Of a DNA stretch of 64,000 bases, positions 24,550 to 31,813 are shown one piece after another. The position numbers and the translations under genes were made by a program. The first letter of the stretch is position 1. Each line of letters starts with the position of its first letter. Origin of the DNA: a virus. The notes under the pieces are model-generated. The model saw only the letters and a list, made by a program, of their open reading frames with translations, did no database searches and was not told the DNA's origin. The DNA lies in IMG/VR virus record IMGVR_UViG_3300009129_001478, positions 1 to 64,000 of that record. The stretch is one strand, 5' to 3'.

Positions 24550-24589
24550 CAGCCCTGCCTGCCATGCCTGCCCCTGATAGCCCCTAATC

Positions 24590-24624
24590 ATGTCCCTAGG
24601 GGATAATACCCCCCGGCGGGGGGC
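24590..24624. repeat. GC-rich hairpin
   Basis: CCCCCC-GGC-GGGGGG at 24609-24623, just after CCCTAGGGG, in an otherwise moderate-GC genome. The stem is very stable but has no T-run. A processing or pausing signal, or a protein-binding site, is possible. Confidence 0.45.
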
Positions 24625-24678
24625 CTAGTACAGAAACAACGCGTAGATAATTTTTCCAGATTATGACTTATATACAGT

Positions 24679-24975
24679 ATGACTTACAAGCCCTTACCAG
24701 CTACTGTTTGCCTAAAGGAATCAAATATACATGGCATGGGTCTTTATGCGAGAGAAGATATAAAAGAAGGACACGAGTTTGGAATAACCCACGTTTCGGA
24801 CCCAAATTTTGAAAATGGATATATAAGAACCCCTTTGGGCGGATTCTTCAATCATTCAGAAAACCCTAACTGTGAAGCTTATATTGACGGAAGATACATA
24901 AAACTAAAGTCTCTTAAAGATATAAAGAAAGACGAAGAACTGACAGCCTTCTATTGGCTTTACGAAATGAAATAG
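24679..24975 (+). CDS. SET-domain protein (putative protein lysine methyltransferase)
   Basis: 98 residues: a minimal SET domain. SNIHGMGLYAREDIKEGHEF is the entry block, FFNHSENPNC (56-65) is the AdoMet/pseudoknot NHS-xx-PNC signature, and KSLKDIKKDEELTAFYWLY carries the ELT-x-x-Y end with the catalytic-type tyrosine. The pre-SET and post-SET parts are absent, as in the viral vSET enzyme. It would methylate lysine on a protein; H1-like basic proteins are encoded at 18864 and 49311. Substrate is inference. Confidence 0.85.
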   Translation: MTYKPLPATVCLKESNIHGMGLYAREDIKEGHEFGITHVSDPNFENGYIRTPLGGFFNHSENPNCEAYIDGRYIKLKSLKDIKKDEELTAFYWLYEMK

Positions 24976-24976
24976 T

Positions 24977-25186
24977 ATGATCACAGTTGGCGACATTGTA
25001 TATAAGAGAAGGAAGGGTGGAACAATAATGTCAGCCCGTCCTGTTACTGATAGAGTCGGACTAGTTATTAAGGAAGTGAGAGAAAAGTTTGCAATACCTC
25101 AATTCTTTGTACAGTTTGACAATGAGGATCCTAAGTGGTATTATCAACATGACCTACACCGAATTATCGGAAACGAAAGGAAATAA
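24977..25186 (+). CDS. small SH3/KOW-like beta protein
   Basis: 69 residues: ITVGDIVYKRRKGG, VGLVIKEVREK, FFVQFDNEDPKWYYQHDLH. Shares the GDIV...GLVIKE...VQFD...W pattern. One base after the SET gene. Confidence 0.6.
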   Translation: MITVGDIVYKRRKGGTIMSARPVTDRVGLVIKEVREKFAIPQFFVQFDNEDPKWYYQHDLHRIIGNERK

Positions 25187-25187
25187 A

Positions 25188-25433
25188 ATGATTTCAATCC
25201 TTAGCAACGTAGAGAAGGTAGATGAAGAAAACAAATACCTTTTTGAAGCAGCCAAGATCTTAGAATCTATTGGCAATGATCCCGGTGTCACTGCACAGGA
25301 ATTCATTATTGCCATGGCAGGATCAGACGTCAATCCAGAAGACTTTCCCAGGCTATCATTGTCGGCAGTCTCTATTGAGACGATGATGACGATTAACCCT
25401 TTTGATGTCCTTGAAGAGCCAACAATTCACTAA
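25188..25433 (+). CDS. hypothetical protein
   Basis: 81 residues from the ATG behind GAAAGGAAATAA. Mostly helical and acidic (YLFEAAKILESIGNDPGVTA). Upstream in-frame ATGs lie inside the previous gene. No family recognised. Confidence 0.55.
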   Translation: MISILSNVEKVDEENKYLFEAAKILESIGNDPGVTAQEFIIAMAGSDVNPEDFPRLSLSAVSIETMMTINPFDVLEEPTIH

Positions 25434-25435
25434 AA

Positions 25436-25666
25436 ATGGACCTAAGATCTCGTTATGAAGTCGGCGATCTTGTAAAGATAAGAGATGACTGCTCTATTCA
25501 ATACTTCGCCGGCAGGCTAGCAATTATAACGAGACAGATGGGAATGGATAGTATGGATGTTGTCGGCGGCTTTTATTATGAATTATGCTTAGCCGGCACA
25601 AGCAAGCATCATATTTTCAACCATTCGGAATTAGAATTGCTTTCAAAGGGAAAAAGAAATGCATGA
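25436..25666 (+). CDS. small SH3/KOW-like beta protein
   Basis: 76 residues: YEVGDLVKIRDDCSIQYF, LAIITRQMG, FYYELCLAG and HSELELLSKG. A clear member of the GDLVKI group. Confidence 0.6.
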   Translation: MDLRSRYEVGDLVKIRDDCSIQYFAGRLAIITRQMGMDSMDVVGGFYYELCLAGTSKHHIFNHSELELLSKGKRNA

Positions 25667-25814
25667 TAGCCCTAAGCAGCCCAAGCACCCCACCCCGCGC
25701 GCGAACAAAAGGAACTCTTCAGCACCACCTCGGGAATCCTTTTCAGAAGTAAACAGAAAGCTCTGCATATTGTATAATATACTAGAGAAGCTTGAGAACC
25801 GTGATAACATTTGA
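25659..25814 (+). CDS. small hypothetical protein
   Basis: 51-residue frame overlapping the previous gene by 8 bases. A proline-rich basic N-terminus (SPKQPKHPTPRANKRN) is followed by a helix (FSEVNRKLCILYNILEKLEN). It fills an otherwise empty stretch and overlaps the next start. Confidence 0.45.
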   Translation: MHDSPKQPKHPTPRANKRNSSAPPRESFSEVNRKLCILYNILEKLENRDNI

Positions 25815-25983
25815 AGTGGGTGATTTTATCGTGGAGCATAATGGAACTCATTCAGAAGAATTTGGTGTAGTGATAGGCATTCATGAGGGTGAAGTGATTT
25901 CTGTGCGATTTCCCCACGGCACCTTCTATAGTTTTGCTAGCCATTGCCAGCCTTATCAGGAATGGCTAGATGAAAACTTTTGA
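25801..25983 (+). CDS. small SH3/KOW-like beta protein
   Basis: 60 residues from the GTG at 25801 (a TTG at 25792 is also in frame): FEVGDFIVEHNGTHSEE, FGVVIGIHEGEVISVRFPHG. The GDFIV...GVVIGI...VRFPHG pattern puts it in the group. Confidence 0.6.
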   Translation: MITFEVGDFIVEHNGTHSEEFGVVIGIHEGEVISVRFPHGTFYSFASHCQPYQEWLDENF

Positions 25984-26176
25984 ACTTGGCGACCTTGTAA
26001 AATTCAAAAAGGGGTCTTCACCTTTCCGAGAACTTGAGGGTTCTGCTAGTCTTGTCGTGGTTTCGCGGCTCTTGCCTGCTGATAAGAGATTCTTTTATGG
26101 TCGTGTCTGCTCTACCGGAGATGAACACCTTTGGAGTTGTGACCAGTTTTATTTGCTTTCAAAAGCTGGCATGTGA
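25970..26176 (+). CDS. small SH3/KOW-like beta protein
   Basis: 68 residues: FELGDLVKFKKGSSPFRE, ASLVVVSRLL, FFYGRVCSTGDEHLW. Adjacent to and overlapping another member by 14 bases, which suggests tandem duplication. Confidence 0.6.
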   Translation: MKTFELGDLVKFKKGSSPFRELEGSASLVVVSRLLPADKRFFYGRVCSTGDEHLWSCDQFYLLSKAGM

Positions 26177-26448
26177 AAAAAATTTCTACAAAAAAAATTG
26201 CGGATTTTATGAAAACACCTACACTAGACTTGCATGGCATCAAACATCATGAGGTCTCAAATGTTGTTGCTCGTTTTATTGAAGATTGGCTGGGCAAAGA
26301 CTTGTTCATTGATATTATTACGGGGAATAGCGATCAAATGCTTTTTGAAACGGTTAAAGTGATTCAACAATACGGTTTAGAGTATATGACAGGGTTGCCT
26401 GCTCATCAAGGAAGGGTTAGGGTGGTAATGTATGACGAATTTCATTGA
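26173..26448 (+). CDS. Smr-domain protein
   Basis: 91 residues, GTG start in a GTGA overlap. TLDLHGIKHHEVSNVVARF is the LDLHG block of Smr domains; IDIITGNS stands where the HGxG/TGxG loop occurs, and the end GRVRVVMYDEF is the last strand. Stand-alone Smr domains nick DNA or cut RNA. The loop Gly pattern is incomplete, so activity is uncertain. Confidence 0.7.
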   Translation: MKKISTKKIADFMKTPTLDLHGIKHHEVSNVVARFIEDWLGKDLFIDIITGNSDQMLFETVKVIQQYGLEYMTGLPAHQGRVRVVMYDEFH

Positions 26449-26578
26449 AGTTTTATATTTTCTTCTCGGCTGGTTTGTCCTGGGGTCCGGACTAGTTTTT
26501 ATACTTGCTGCGGCTTTCTTCGGATATCCGGAGGAAATCAACAAGGAAGAATATGATGAATTGTCTAAGCGAGAATGA
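26432..26578 (+). CDS. small single-span membrane protein
   Basis: 48 residues overlapping the Smr gene by 17 bases. A long hydrophobic segment (VLYFLLGWFVLGSGLVFILA) followed by an acidic tail (EEINKEEYDELSKRE). Confidence 0.5.
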   Translation: MTNFIEVLYFLLGWFVLGSGLVFILAAAFFGYPEEINKEEYDELSKRE

Positions 26579-26726
26579 GGTAGAATATATTATAGGATAT
26601 ACCGGGATGGATATGCTTGTTCATCTTCCTATGTCTTCAACTCCTGTTGTTTATTTTTCACGAACAGGAAATAAACTCAACTTTGTAACAATTGTTTCTG
26701 ATTTTTTGAAAGGAGAAAACAAATGA
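26553..26726 (+). CDS. hypothetical small protein
   Basis: 57 residues from ATGATG at 26553, behind AAGGAAGAAT. Strands EVEYIIGYTGMDMLVHLP and TPVVYFSRTGNKLNFVTI. It overlaps both neighbours. Confidence 0.5.
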   Translation: MMNCLSENEVEYIIGYTGMDMLVHLPMSSTPVVYFSRTGNKLNFVTIVSDFLKGENK

Positions 26727-27070
26727 TCTATAAGTCACTGTTTTTGCTTATATTTGCAAATATATTCAATCAAGCATACCAACTTGAATATATTACATGT
26801 CCAAAATATGTTCCGGGTACTAATCAACTTTTGCCGGAAGGGGTCGACCTTTCACCGGAATTGGAGTTGATGAATCGGGTTCGGTGCTATTGTGAAGTAG
26901 TAAAAGCTAAAGAGCGGGAGTGTCTTGCTCGTCATGTGCCGGCAAATGTGTGCAAATCGCGAACCAATGCTTGGGTTGAGGATAATCTGAAACTAAAAGA
27001 GGAGGCTTCTCCTTATAATAACTTTGCACCTCTTCCTAAACGAGATAGGATGATTAATGTTGAGCCGTAG
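26723..27070 (+). CDS. exported Cys-containing protein
   Basis: 115 residues, AAAGGAGAAAACAA ribosome site. The signal peptide (SLFLLIFANIFNQAYQ) is followed by a mature part with CPKY, CYCEVVKAKERECLARH and NVCKS, five or six cysteines likely paired in the periplasm. It overlaps the pilin-like gene by 14 bases. Confidence 0.6.
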   Translation: MIYKSLFLLIFANIFNQAYQLEYITCPKYVPGTNQLLPEGVDLSPELELMNRVRCYCEVVKAKERECLARHVPANVCKSRTNAWVEDNLKLKEEASPYNNFAPLPKRDRMINVEP

Positions 27071-27461
27071 AGGCATGACGCTTCTTATAGTATTGGTGAT
27101 GAGTGCATTTATCGGTATAAGTGCAATGTTATTATTTTCTACCGTTAATATGGAAATGATGATTGCCGGCAATACACGGCGTATAAATCAAGCAAAAATT
27201 TCCGCGACGAGTGGCTTGAACCACTTTATTGCTCTTGGTTTAACTTACGACACGCTTAGAGAGCAGGCTGGCGACCTGCAAACTTTACAGATCTTGCCCG
27301 AGACCCAACTTGGGGCTAAGACTTCCTACGAGGTAAAAGTTCATTTTTATCCCCGTCTAAATGAGAGGCGATATGTGGTGGAAAGTATAGGCTACTACAA
27401 GAAAGCAGACAAGGTTATTTCACTGCACCCGATTAAAGCCCTTTTCGAAGGCGAAGAATAA
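27057..27461 (+). CDS. PilX-like type IV pilin-like protein
   Basis: 134 residues. The N-terminus SRRGMTLLIVLVMSAFIG is a class III-like prepilin signal: short basic leader, G before the cut, then a hydrophobic helix. MMIAGNTRRINQAKISATSGL matches the MAGN-R-x-x-x-A-x-x-AExGL block of PilX-type minor pilins. PilX acts in pilus assembly and aggregation. The product would enter the host inner membrane and be processed by host PilD. Unusual cargo for a lytic-type phage. Confidence 0.65.
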   Translation: MLSRRGMTLLIVLVMSAFIGISAMLLFSTVNMEMMIAGNTRRINQAKISATSGLNHFIALGLTYDTLREQAGDLQTLQILPETQLGAKTSYEVKVHFYPRLNERRYVVESIGYYKKADKVISLHPIKALFEGEE

Positions 27462-27497
27462 AAAGAAAACTAGTTATAATACGCAGGAGCATAGATA

Positions 27498-27647
27498 ATG
27501 ATCACAAAAGATGCACTTTGGAAACAAATTTGTCTAGGATTGAAAGATCATGCACGATCAGAAAAACTAACTGCGACCGTAATGAAACGTATTAGGAGAC
27601 TCAAAAATGAAGATCAAAAGATCACAACTAGCAAAGCTGATCAGTGA
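27498..27647 (+). CDS. possible small basic protein
   Basis: 49-residue frame, GCAGGAGCATAGATA ribosome site. Basic and helical (LWKQICLGLKDHARSEKL). It overlaps the next gene by 41 bases, more than is usual here. Confidence 0.4.
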   Translation: MITKDALWKQICLGLKDHARSEKLTATVMKRIRRLKNEDQKITTSKADQ

Positions 27648-27906
27648 AGTAATTCTCAAGTCTAGGCTTATAAAAGAAGAGCTTACGGATGAAGAAGCTC
27701 GCATCAGCGCCGCGCTTGAGGCTGATGCCGATTGGTTCAACACTTTAGACCGTGACTCGCGAGAAACAGAAGGAAAAATATATTCCGATGCCGATGCTCG
27801 CCTTGAAGAACTGGAGCACTTGATAAAGGATCTGATTTTTTTGAAAAAAACCAAAGAGCTAAAAGCGGTGCTTAAAAACTACCTTGGACAAATAGGAGGA
27901 TTTTAA
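27607..27906 (+). CDS. protein with capsid-targeting-like N-terminus
   Basis: 99 residues starting MKIKRSQLAKLISEVIL, the shared MKIxxSQLxxLI-x-E peptide; LISE would be the cut site. The rest is helical and acidic/basic mixed (RLEELEHLIKDLIFLKKT). First gene of the capsid-targeted cluster. Confidence 0.7.
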   Translation: MKIKRSQLAKLISEVILKSRLIKEELTDEEARISAALEADADWFNTLDRDSRETEGKIYSDADARLEELEHLIKDLIFLKKTKELKAVLKNYLGQIGGF

Positions 27907-28320
27907 ATGAAGATCGCCAAGTCTCAACTACGACAAATTATTAAAGAAGCCATCAATGTGAAGCTCCAAGGGGCAGACATGGCTCATGATTACAAGAAGT
28001 GGGCAGTTCATGACCACGGTGCTGATGATTGGCGTGACGAGGCTGCCCTGGATGCATATGCGGCGCACATGAATCTAAGTCCCTGCTCTCTTCACGACTT
28101 GAAGGCTACTCTTGGAATGCTAGGTGAGGCTAAGATTGTTGAAGAAGGAAAGTGTCCAGAGGATGGCTGCGTTCAAAAGAGAGAAAAAGGATGGGTAGTC
28201 ATTTCTAATAAAACTGGCGAGTGTTGGGGACGAAGCAAGAAGAAGGGTGGCGAATGCACCTACTACGATTCCCGAGCAGATGCCGAAGGGGCTCTTGATG
28301 CCTACCATGCCGGAAGATAA
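27907..28320 (+). CDS. protein with capsid-targeting-like N-terminus
   Basis: 137 residues starting MKIAKSQLRQIIKEAINVKL. After the peptide lies a helical part (ADDWRDEAALDAYAAHMNL) and a small Cys-containing beta part (GKCPEDGCVQKREKGWVV, TGECWGRSKKKGGECTYY). It starts immediately after the preceding stop. Likely packaged; function unknown. Confidence 0.72.
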   Translation: MKIAKSQLRQIIKEAINVKLQGADMAHDYKKWAVHDHGADDWRDEAALDAYAAHMNLSPCSLHDLKATLGMLGEAKIVEEGKCPEDGCVQKREKGWVVISNKTGECWGRSKKKGGECTYYDSRADAEGALDAYHAGR

Positions 28321-28322
28321 TA

Positions 28323-28556
28323 ATGAAAGTTACCAAATCGCAGCTACGAAAAGCTATCAAAGAGACCTTAAATAAGATTATCAACGAGTCCGAAAAGGGT
28401 GACCCATACGCTTATCTTAAGAAATCCCCACAAAAGAAATATCGTCAGTCATTCATAGACATGATCAAAAAACTGGCAAAAGGTCCAATAAAAAATACGG
28501 AACCCTATACAGAGAAACCAACTGTTGGTAAATCTGGACCTGCGGGATCGCCCTAA
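28323..28556 (+). CDS. small protein with capsid-targeting-like N-terminus
   Basis: 77 residues starting MKVTKSQLRKAIKETLNKII. The remaining 55 residues are basic and unstructured-looking, ending in a Pro/Gly-rich tail, as in T4 internal proteins that coat packaged DNA. Confidence 0.68.
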   Translation: MKVTKSQLRKAIKETLNKIINESEKGDPYAYLKKSPQKKYRQSFIDMIKKLAKGPIKNTEPYTEKPTVGKSGPAGSP

Positions 28557-28595
28557 ATAAATCGGAAACTATATAATAGAAGGAGATTCCAAACA

Positions 28596-28994
28596 GTGAA
28601 GATTACAAAATCAAAATTAACCAAGTTGATCAAAGAAGAGGTGGCTAAAATTCTTAGAGAAAATAGCTCGGAAAGTTTGGCCGCTGCTGTTTTGAACAAT
28701 AGCGGTGTAGCCCCTGAAAAAGTAGCCGGCATCAACACCAAGGCTGTCTTTATTGACCTGTTTGATAGATTAGAAGACCTTTCTGATGGAACCCTCAAGC
28801 AAGGCATCGTATTATCAAAAATGGAAAGAGTTGCGGAAGCAGAATCAAACCCTGAGATTAGGAAATGGTTTATAGATGCTGTGAGCGATGCTTTAGGACA
28901 GGTTATAAGATCCGGATACAATATAGGTCCCAGCCCTAGCGGTATGGATATCCACAGTGCGTGGGATATAATCGTTGATCAAAATAGGTGGTAA
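28596..28994 (+). CDS. protein with capsid-targeting-like N-terminus
   Basis: 132 residues, GTG start with AGAAGGAG. MKITKSKLTKLIKEEVAKIL is the shared peptide. The rest is helical (VFIDLFDRLEDLSDGTLKQG). No family recognised. Confidence 0.7.
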   Translation: MKITKSKLTKLIKEEVAKILRENSSESLAAAVLNNSGVAPEKVAGINTKAVFIDLFDRLEDLSDGTLKQGIVLSKMERVAEAESNPEIRKWFIDAVSDALGQVIRSGYNIGPSPSGMDIHSAWDIIVDQNRW

Positions 28995-28998
28995 CACC

Positions 28999-29781
28999 AT
29001 GCACAGCATAGTAAGAAATTGGATAAAATATATTAACGAGGGTATTACTGTCCATGTTGATGTTGATGTTCCTTTTTCTTTTGAGCCTCACACAAAATTG
29101 AACAAAGACTTCTGGAATCAGCCGGGAGATAAATTAGATCCTGAGATTCGGCAGAAGCTTTTAGAGATTGCCACAGACTTCATTGAGAGCGGTCAAGGCG
29201 CGGATGCTCCTTTGCAAGATATTACATTTACAGGGTCACTTGCGAACTTCAATTACTCACGCTTCTCAGATGTGGACCTTCATGTGCTTTTTGATTTTTC
29301 CGACATAAATGAGGACGAACAATTGGTCCGTGATTATTTCATGGCTACTAAATCTGTTTGGAACAATGCCCACGACATTACAATGTTGGGCTACGAAGTT
29401 GAGATCTATGGACAGGATTCCAGAGAGCCTCACGTTGCCTCCGGGCTTTATTCCATTTTGAATGATGAGTGGATTGTGAAACCTGATCGCGAGGACCCTC
29501 AGATTGACAATCGTGATATCCAACTAAAAGCAGCAGCGATTGAGGATCAGATTGATCGTGTGGTTGCTCTTTATGAAGAAGGCAAGTATAAAGAGGCTAT
29601 TTCCGCGGCTGACAGAGTGAAGGCAAAAATTAAAAGATTTCGTCAAACTGGTCTAGAGACAGTAGGCGAATATTCCGTAGAGAATTTAGCTTTCAAAACA
29701 CTTAGAAGAAACGGATATCTTGGCATCCTATCCGATACAAAAACCAACGCGTATGACAAAATGATGTCCGTAGAGGACTAG
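28999..29781 (+). CDS. nucleotidyltransferase-fold protein with possible targeting peptide
   Basis: 260 residues from the ATG behind AGGTGGTAAC. FTGSLANFNYSRFSDVDLHV (78-96) holds G79-S80 and D91-x-D93, the active-site pattern of the polymerase-beta-like nucleotidyltransferases (CCA-adding, antibiotic-modifying and toxin-type enzymes). The N-terminus RNWIKYINEG ends in I-N-E, a possible prohead-protease site, and the gene lies inside the capsid-targeted cluster. It may therefore travel in the head and act early in the cell. Substrate unknown. Confidence 0.72.
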   Translation: MHSIVRNWIKYINEGITVHVDVDVPFSFEPHTKLNKDFWNQPGDKLDPEIRQKLLEIATDFIESGQGADAPLQDITFTGSLANFNYSRFSDVDLHVLFDFSDINEDEQLVRDYFMATKSVWNNAHDITMLGYEVEIYGQDSREPHVASGLYSILNDEWIVKPDREDPQIDNRDIQLKAAAIEDQIDRVVALYEEGKYKEAISAADRVKAKIKRFRQTGLETVGEYSVENLAFKTLRRNGYLGILSDTKTNAYDKMMSVED

Positions 29782-29783
29782 TT

Positions 29784-30908
29784 GTGAAAAATCATTTTGA
29801 CTCATGGCGGAAGTTCGTTATCAAAGAGGGGTTATCTGATGTCTTGTGGCATCACACCCAACTTTATAGATTGGCTGATGCCCTAAAAGACAATCGTTTT
29901 CTTACGTCTGGAGCTTTTACCAAGCCTGATACCGAAGGAGAACACGGCAAAGGCAAGATGTATTATATATCCACAACAAGGACACCATCTATTTCTTATG
30001 GGGCTTTCAGTAGTCGCCATCCTTATGGTGCTGTTCTCCAGCTTGATGGTAGAAAATTAGGACAACGTTTCAAGGGTATGCCAATAGATTACTGGTCTTC
30101 AAAAGACTATGGATCCTCTAAAAAATCAGCTAAAATAGGGAAGACTTTTTATTCTCCGACTGATGACGATGTATATGAAGCAGAAGATCGCATCGTAACT
30201 GATAAACCTTTTATTGAGGACGCTGACAAATATATAACTGCTGTTCATATCGCCCTGCCTCTTTACGATACCCGCACTACAGACTGGAAAACTGGGGAAT
30301 TTGAACTCGTCAATAAGTCTCAGCTTAGGTTTGCTGATTATCACTATGGCAGAAAAGTGGTTGAAATGTTAGAAGACAAGGGTATACCCTTTTATATTCA
30401 TGTCAATCCCAAAACTTGGATGACACTTGGTGTCTCTAAAGATAAGGCACTAACAAGCTGGAAACAATTTGAACAGGCTCTCAACGAATCAGAAACAGAA
30501 CTTGAAAAAATCCCCAAAGACGGCTTTAAAGAAATAGCTGATGGTCCCGGTTATGGTACAGATGAATTGCGAATGTTTGCGTTGGCAGCAGAAGCAATCC
30601 TCAAAGGCGAAGAAAAAATGCCAGAGGAGTTGATCACTGGTGACAGCGAAGACGGCCATACAAGCGAACGAAACAGAAGAAGAAAAGCTAAACAATTCTT
30701 TCATCAACTTGCGAAGCATCCTACAGCCGCAGTAGAAGGTATAAAGAACGCTTTACATAACAGTAGTTCTAAACCTGCATCCCGAGATGCTTTGGAAAAC
30801 CTAGCTTCATTAATGAGGAGTGTCGGCAAAAAAGATATTTACAGTTTTGCTGACTATTTAATGAAGGTTTATAAAGAGAACCACCCTGAAGGGGAAACGT
30901 ATTACTAA
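29784..30908 (+). CDS. ADP-ribosyltransferase-like protein with possible targeting peptide
   Basis: 374 residues, GTG start. The N-terminus FDSWRKFVIKEG contains the IKE site. LWHHTQLYRLADAL (21-34), MYYISTTRTPSISYG (59-73, an STT core) and VYEAEDRI (130-137, E-x-E) come in the order of the NAD-binding, STS and catalytic ExE motifs of ADP-ribosyltransferases. T4 Alt, a head-packaged and injected ADP-ribosyltransferase acting on host RNA polymerase, is the model. The match is by motif order only, so the fold call is tentative. The C-terminal 130 residues are helical and separate. Confidence 0.55.
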   Translation: MKNHFDSWRKFVIKEGLSDVLWHHTQLYRLADALKDNRFLTSGAFTKPDTEGEHGKGKMYYISTTRTPSISYGAFSSRHPYGAVLQLDGRKLGQRFKGMPIDYWSSKDYGSSKKSAKIGKTFYSPTDDDVYEAEDRIVTDKPFIEDADKYITAVHIALPLYDTRTTDWKTGEFELVNKSQLRFADYHYGRKVVEMLEDKGIPFYIHVNPKTWMTLGVSKDKALTSWKQFEQALNESETELEKIPKDGFKEIADGPGYGTDELRMFALAAEAILKGEEKMPEELITGDSEDGHTSERNRRRKAKQFFHQLAKHPTAAVEGIKNALHNSSSKPASRDALENLASLMRSVGKKDIYSFADYLMKVYKENHPEGETYY

Positions 30909-31297
30909 TGAAACTTACAAAAAACACGATTAGGGAACTCATCAAAGAAGAGTTATCCATAATCAAAGAAGCAGAGATTACGATACCCGATGAACAAGGA
31001 TTAGAAAAAGAGTATTCCAACATCCGCAAAGCGTTCCAGGCTGTCAGTAAACGAAATTCAAAACTTGACGGTGAATTATTAGGAAAACAATTACAAGCCG
31101 CTATTATTGAATATAAACAAGAAATAAGAGATATTAGGGAAGTTGTTTCACAGTTAGATAATTGGAGAAGACTTTTAAAAAATACTCAAGATCTATTCTT
31201 TTATGTAACCAGGGGTGGTATGGGACAAGACTCAAGCCTCAAAGAGCCAAAATTCAGAGAAATGTCTGATGAGCCTCTAGATCCCTATGGAGAATAA
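30908..31297 (+). CDS. protein with capsid-targeting-like N-terminus
   Basis: 129 residues in a TAATG overlap. MKLTKNTIRELIKEELSII is the shared peptide, followed by long coiled helices (LEKEYSNIRKAFQAVSKRN, DIREVVSQLDNWRRLLK). Probably packaged. Confidence 0.7.
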   Translation: MKLTKNTIRELIKEELSIIKEAEITIPDEQGLEKEYSNIRKAFQAVSKRNSKLDGELLGKQLQAAIIEYKQEIRDIREVVSQLDNWRRLLKNTQDLFFYVTRGGMGQDSSLKEPKFREMSDEPLDPYGE

Positions 31298-31345
31298 ATC
31301 CAACAATCTCGCAAGACGGTTTTTTATTATAAGGAAACAAATAAA

Positions 31346-31762
31346 ATGAAACTTACAAAAACACAACTACGAAACCTTATCAAAGAAGAAATAAAAAATA
31401 TCAACGAAGGGTCCATGATGCGACCCCGTGCAAGAGATATGTTTGGTAAGACAGTTTATTGGCGCGATCTTATTGAAATCAAAAAGGTTACCAAAACAGG
31501 TAGAGAAAAAATTGATTTTGAAAGGATTATCAATTCTGGAGTAATTGATAAACCAAGCGAGGATTATCCCGATGGTGGACTTCCCGGTTATAGGGAAACT
31601 CGTGAGCCTTTGCTCCGCTCTGATCAACCCATTATTGTCACAATGGAAGACGGCGATAAACAGCGCTTCAAATCCAACGGACAAGAAATCACTCTATTGG
31701 ATCTGCTGGGTGATGATGAAGTCGCAGATTTGATGGCTTCGGGTGATATAGAACAACTATAA
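31346..31762 (+). CDS. protein with capsid-targeting-like N-terminus
   Basis: 138 residues, AAGGAAACAAATAA ribosome site. MKLTKTQLRNLIKEEIKNI is the clearest copy of the shared peptide. The rest has beta character (KTVYWRDLIEIKKVTKTG, PIIVTMEDGDKQRFKSNGQE). Last gene of the cluster. Confidence 0.72.
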   Translation: MKLTKTQLRNLIKEEIKNINEGSMMRPRARDMFGKTVYWRDLIEIKKVTKTGREKIDFERIINSGVIDKPSEDYPDGGLPGYRETREPLLRSDQPIIVTMEDGDKQRFKSNGQEITLLDLLGDDEVADLMASGDIEQL

Positions 31763-31813
31763 GCATCTCAAATAGGCTCTGAATAAAACTACTTATTACG
31801 GAGTCTATATTAT

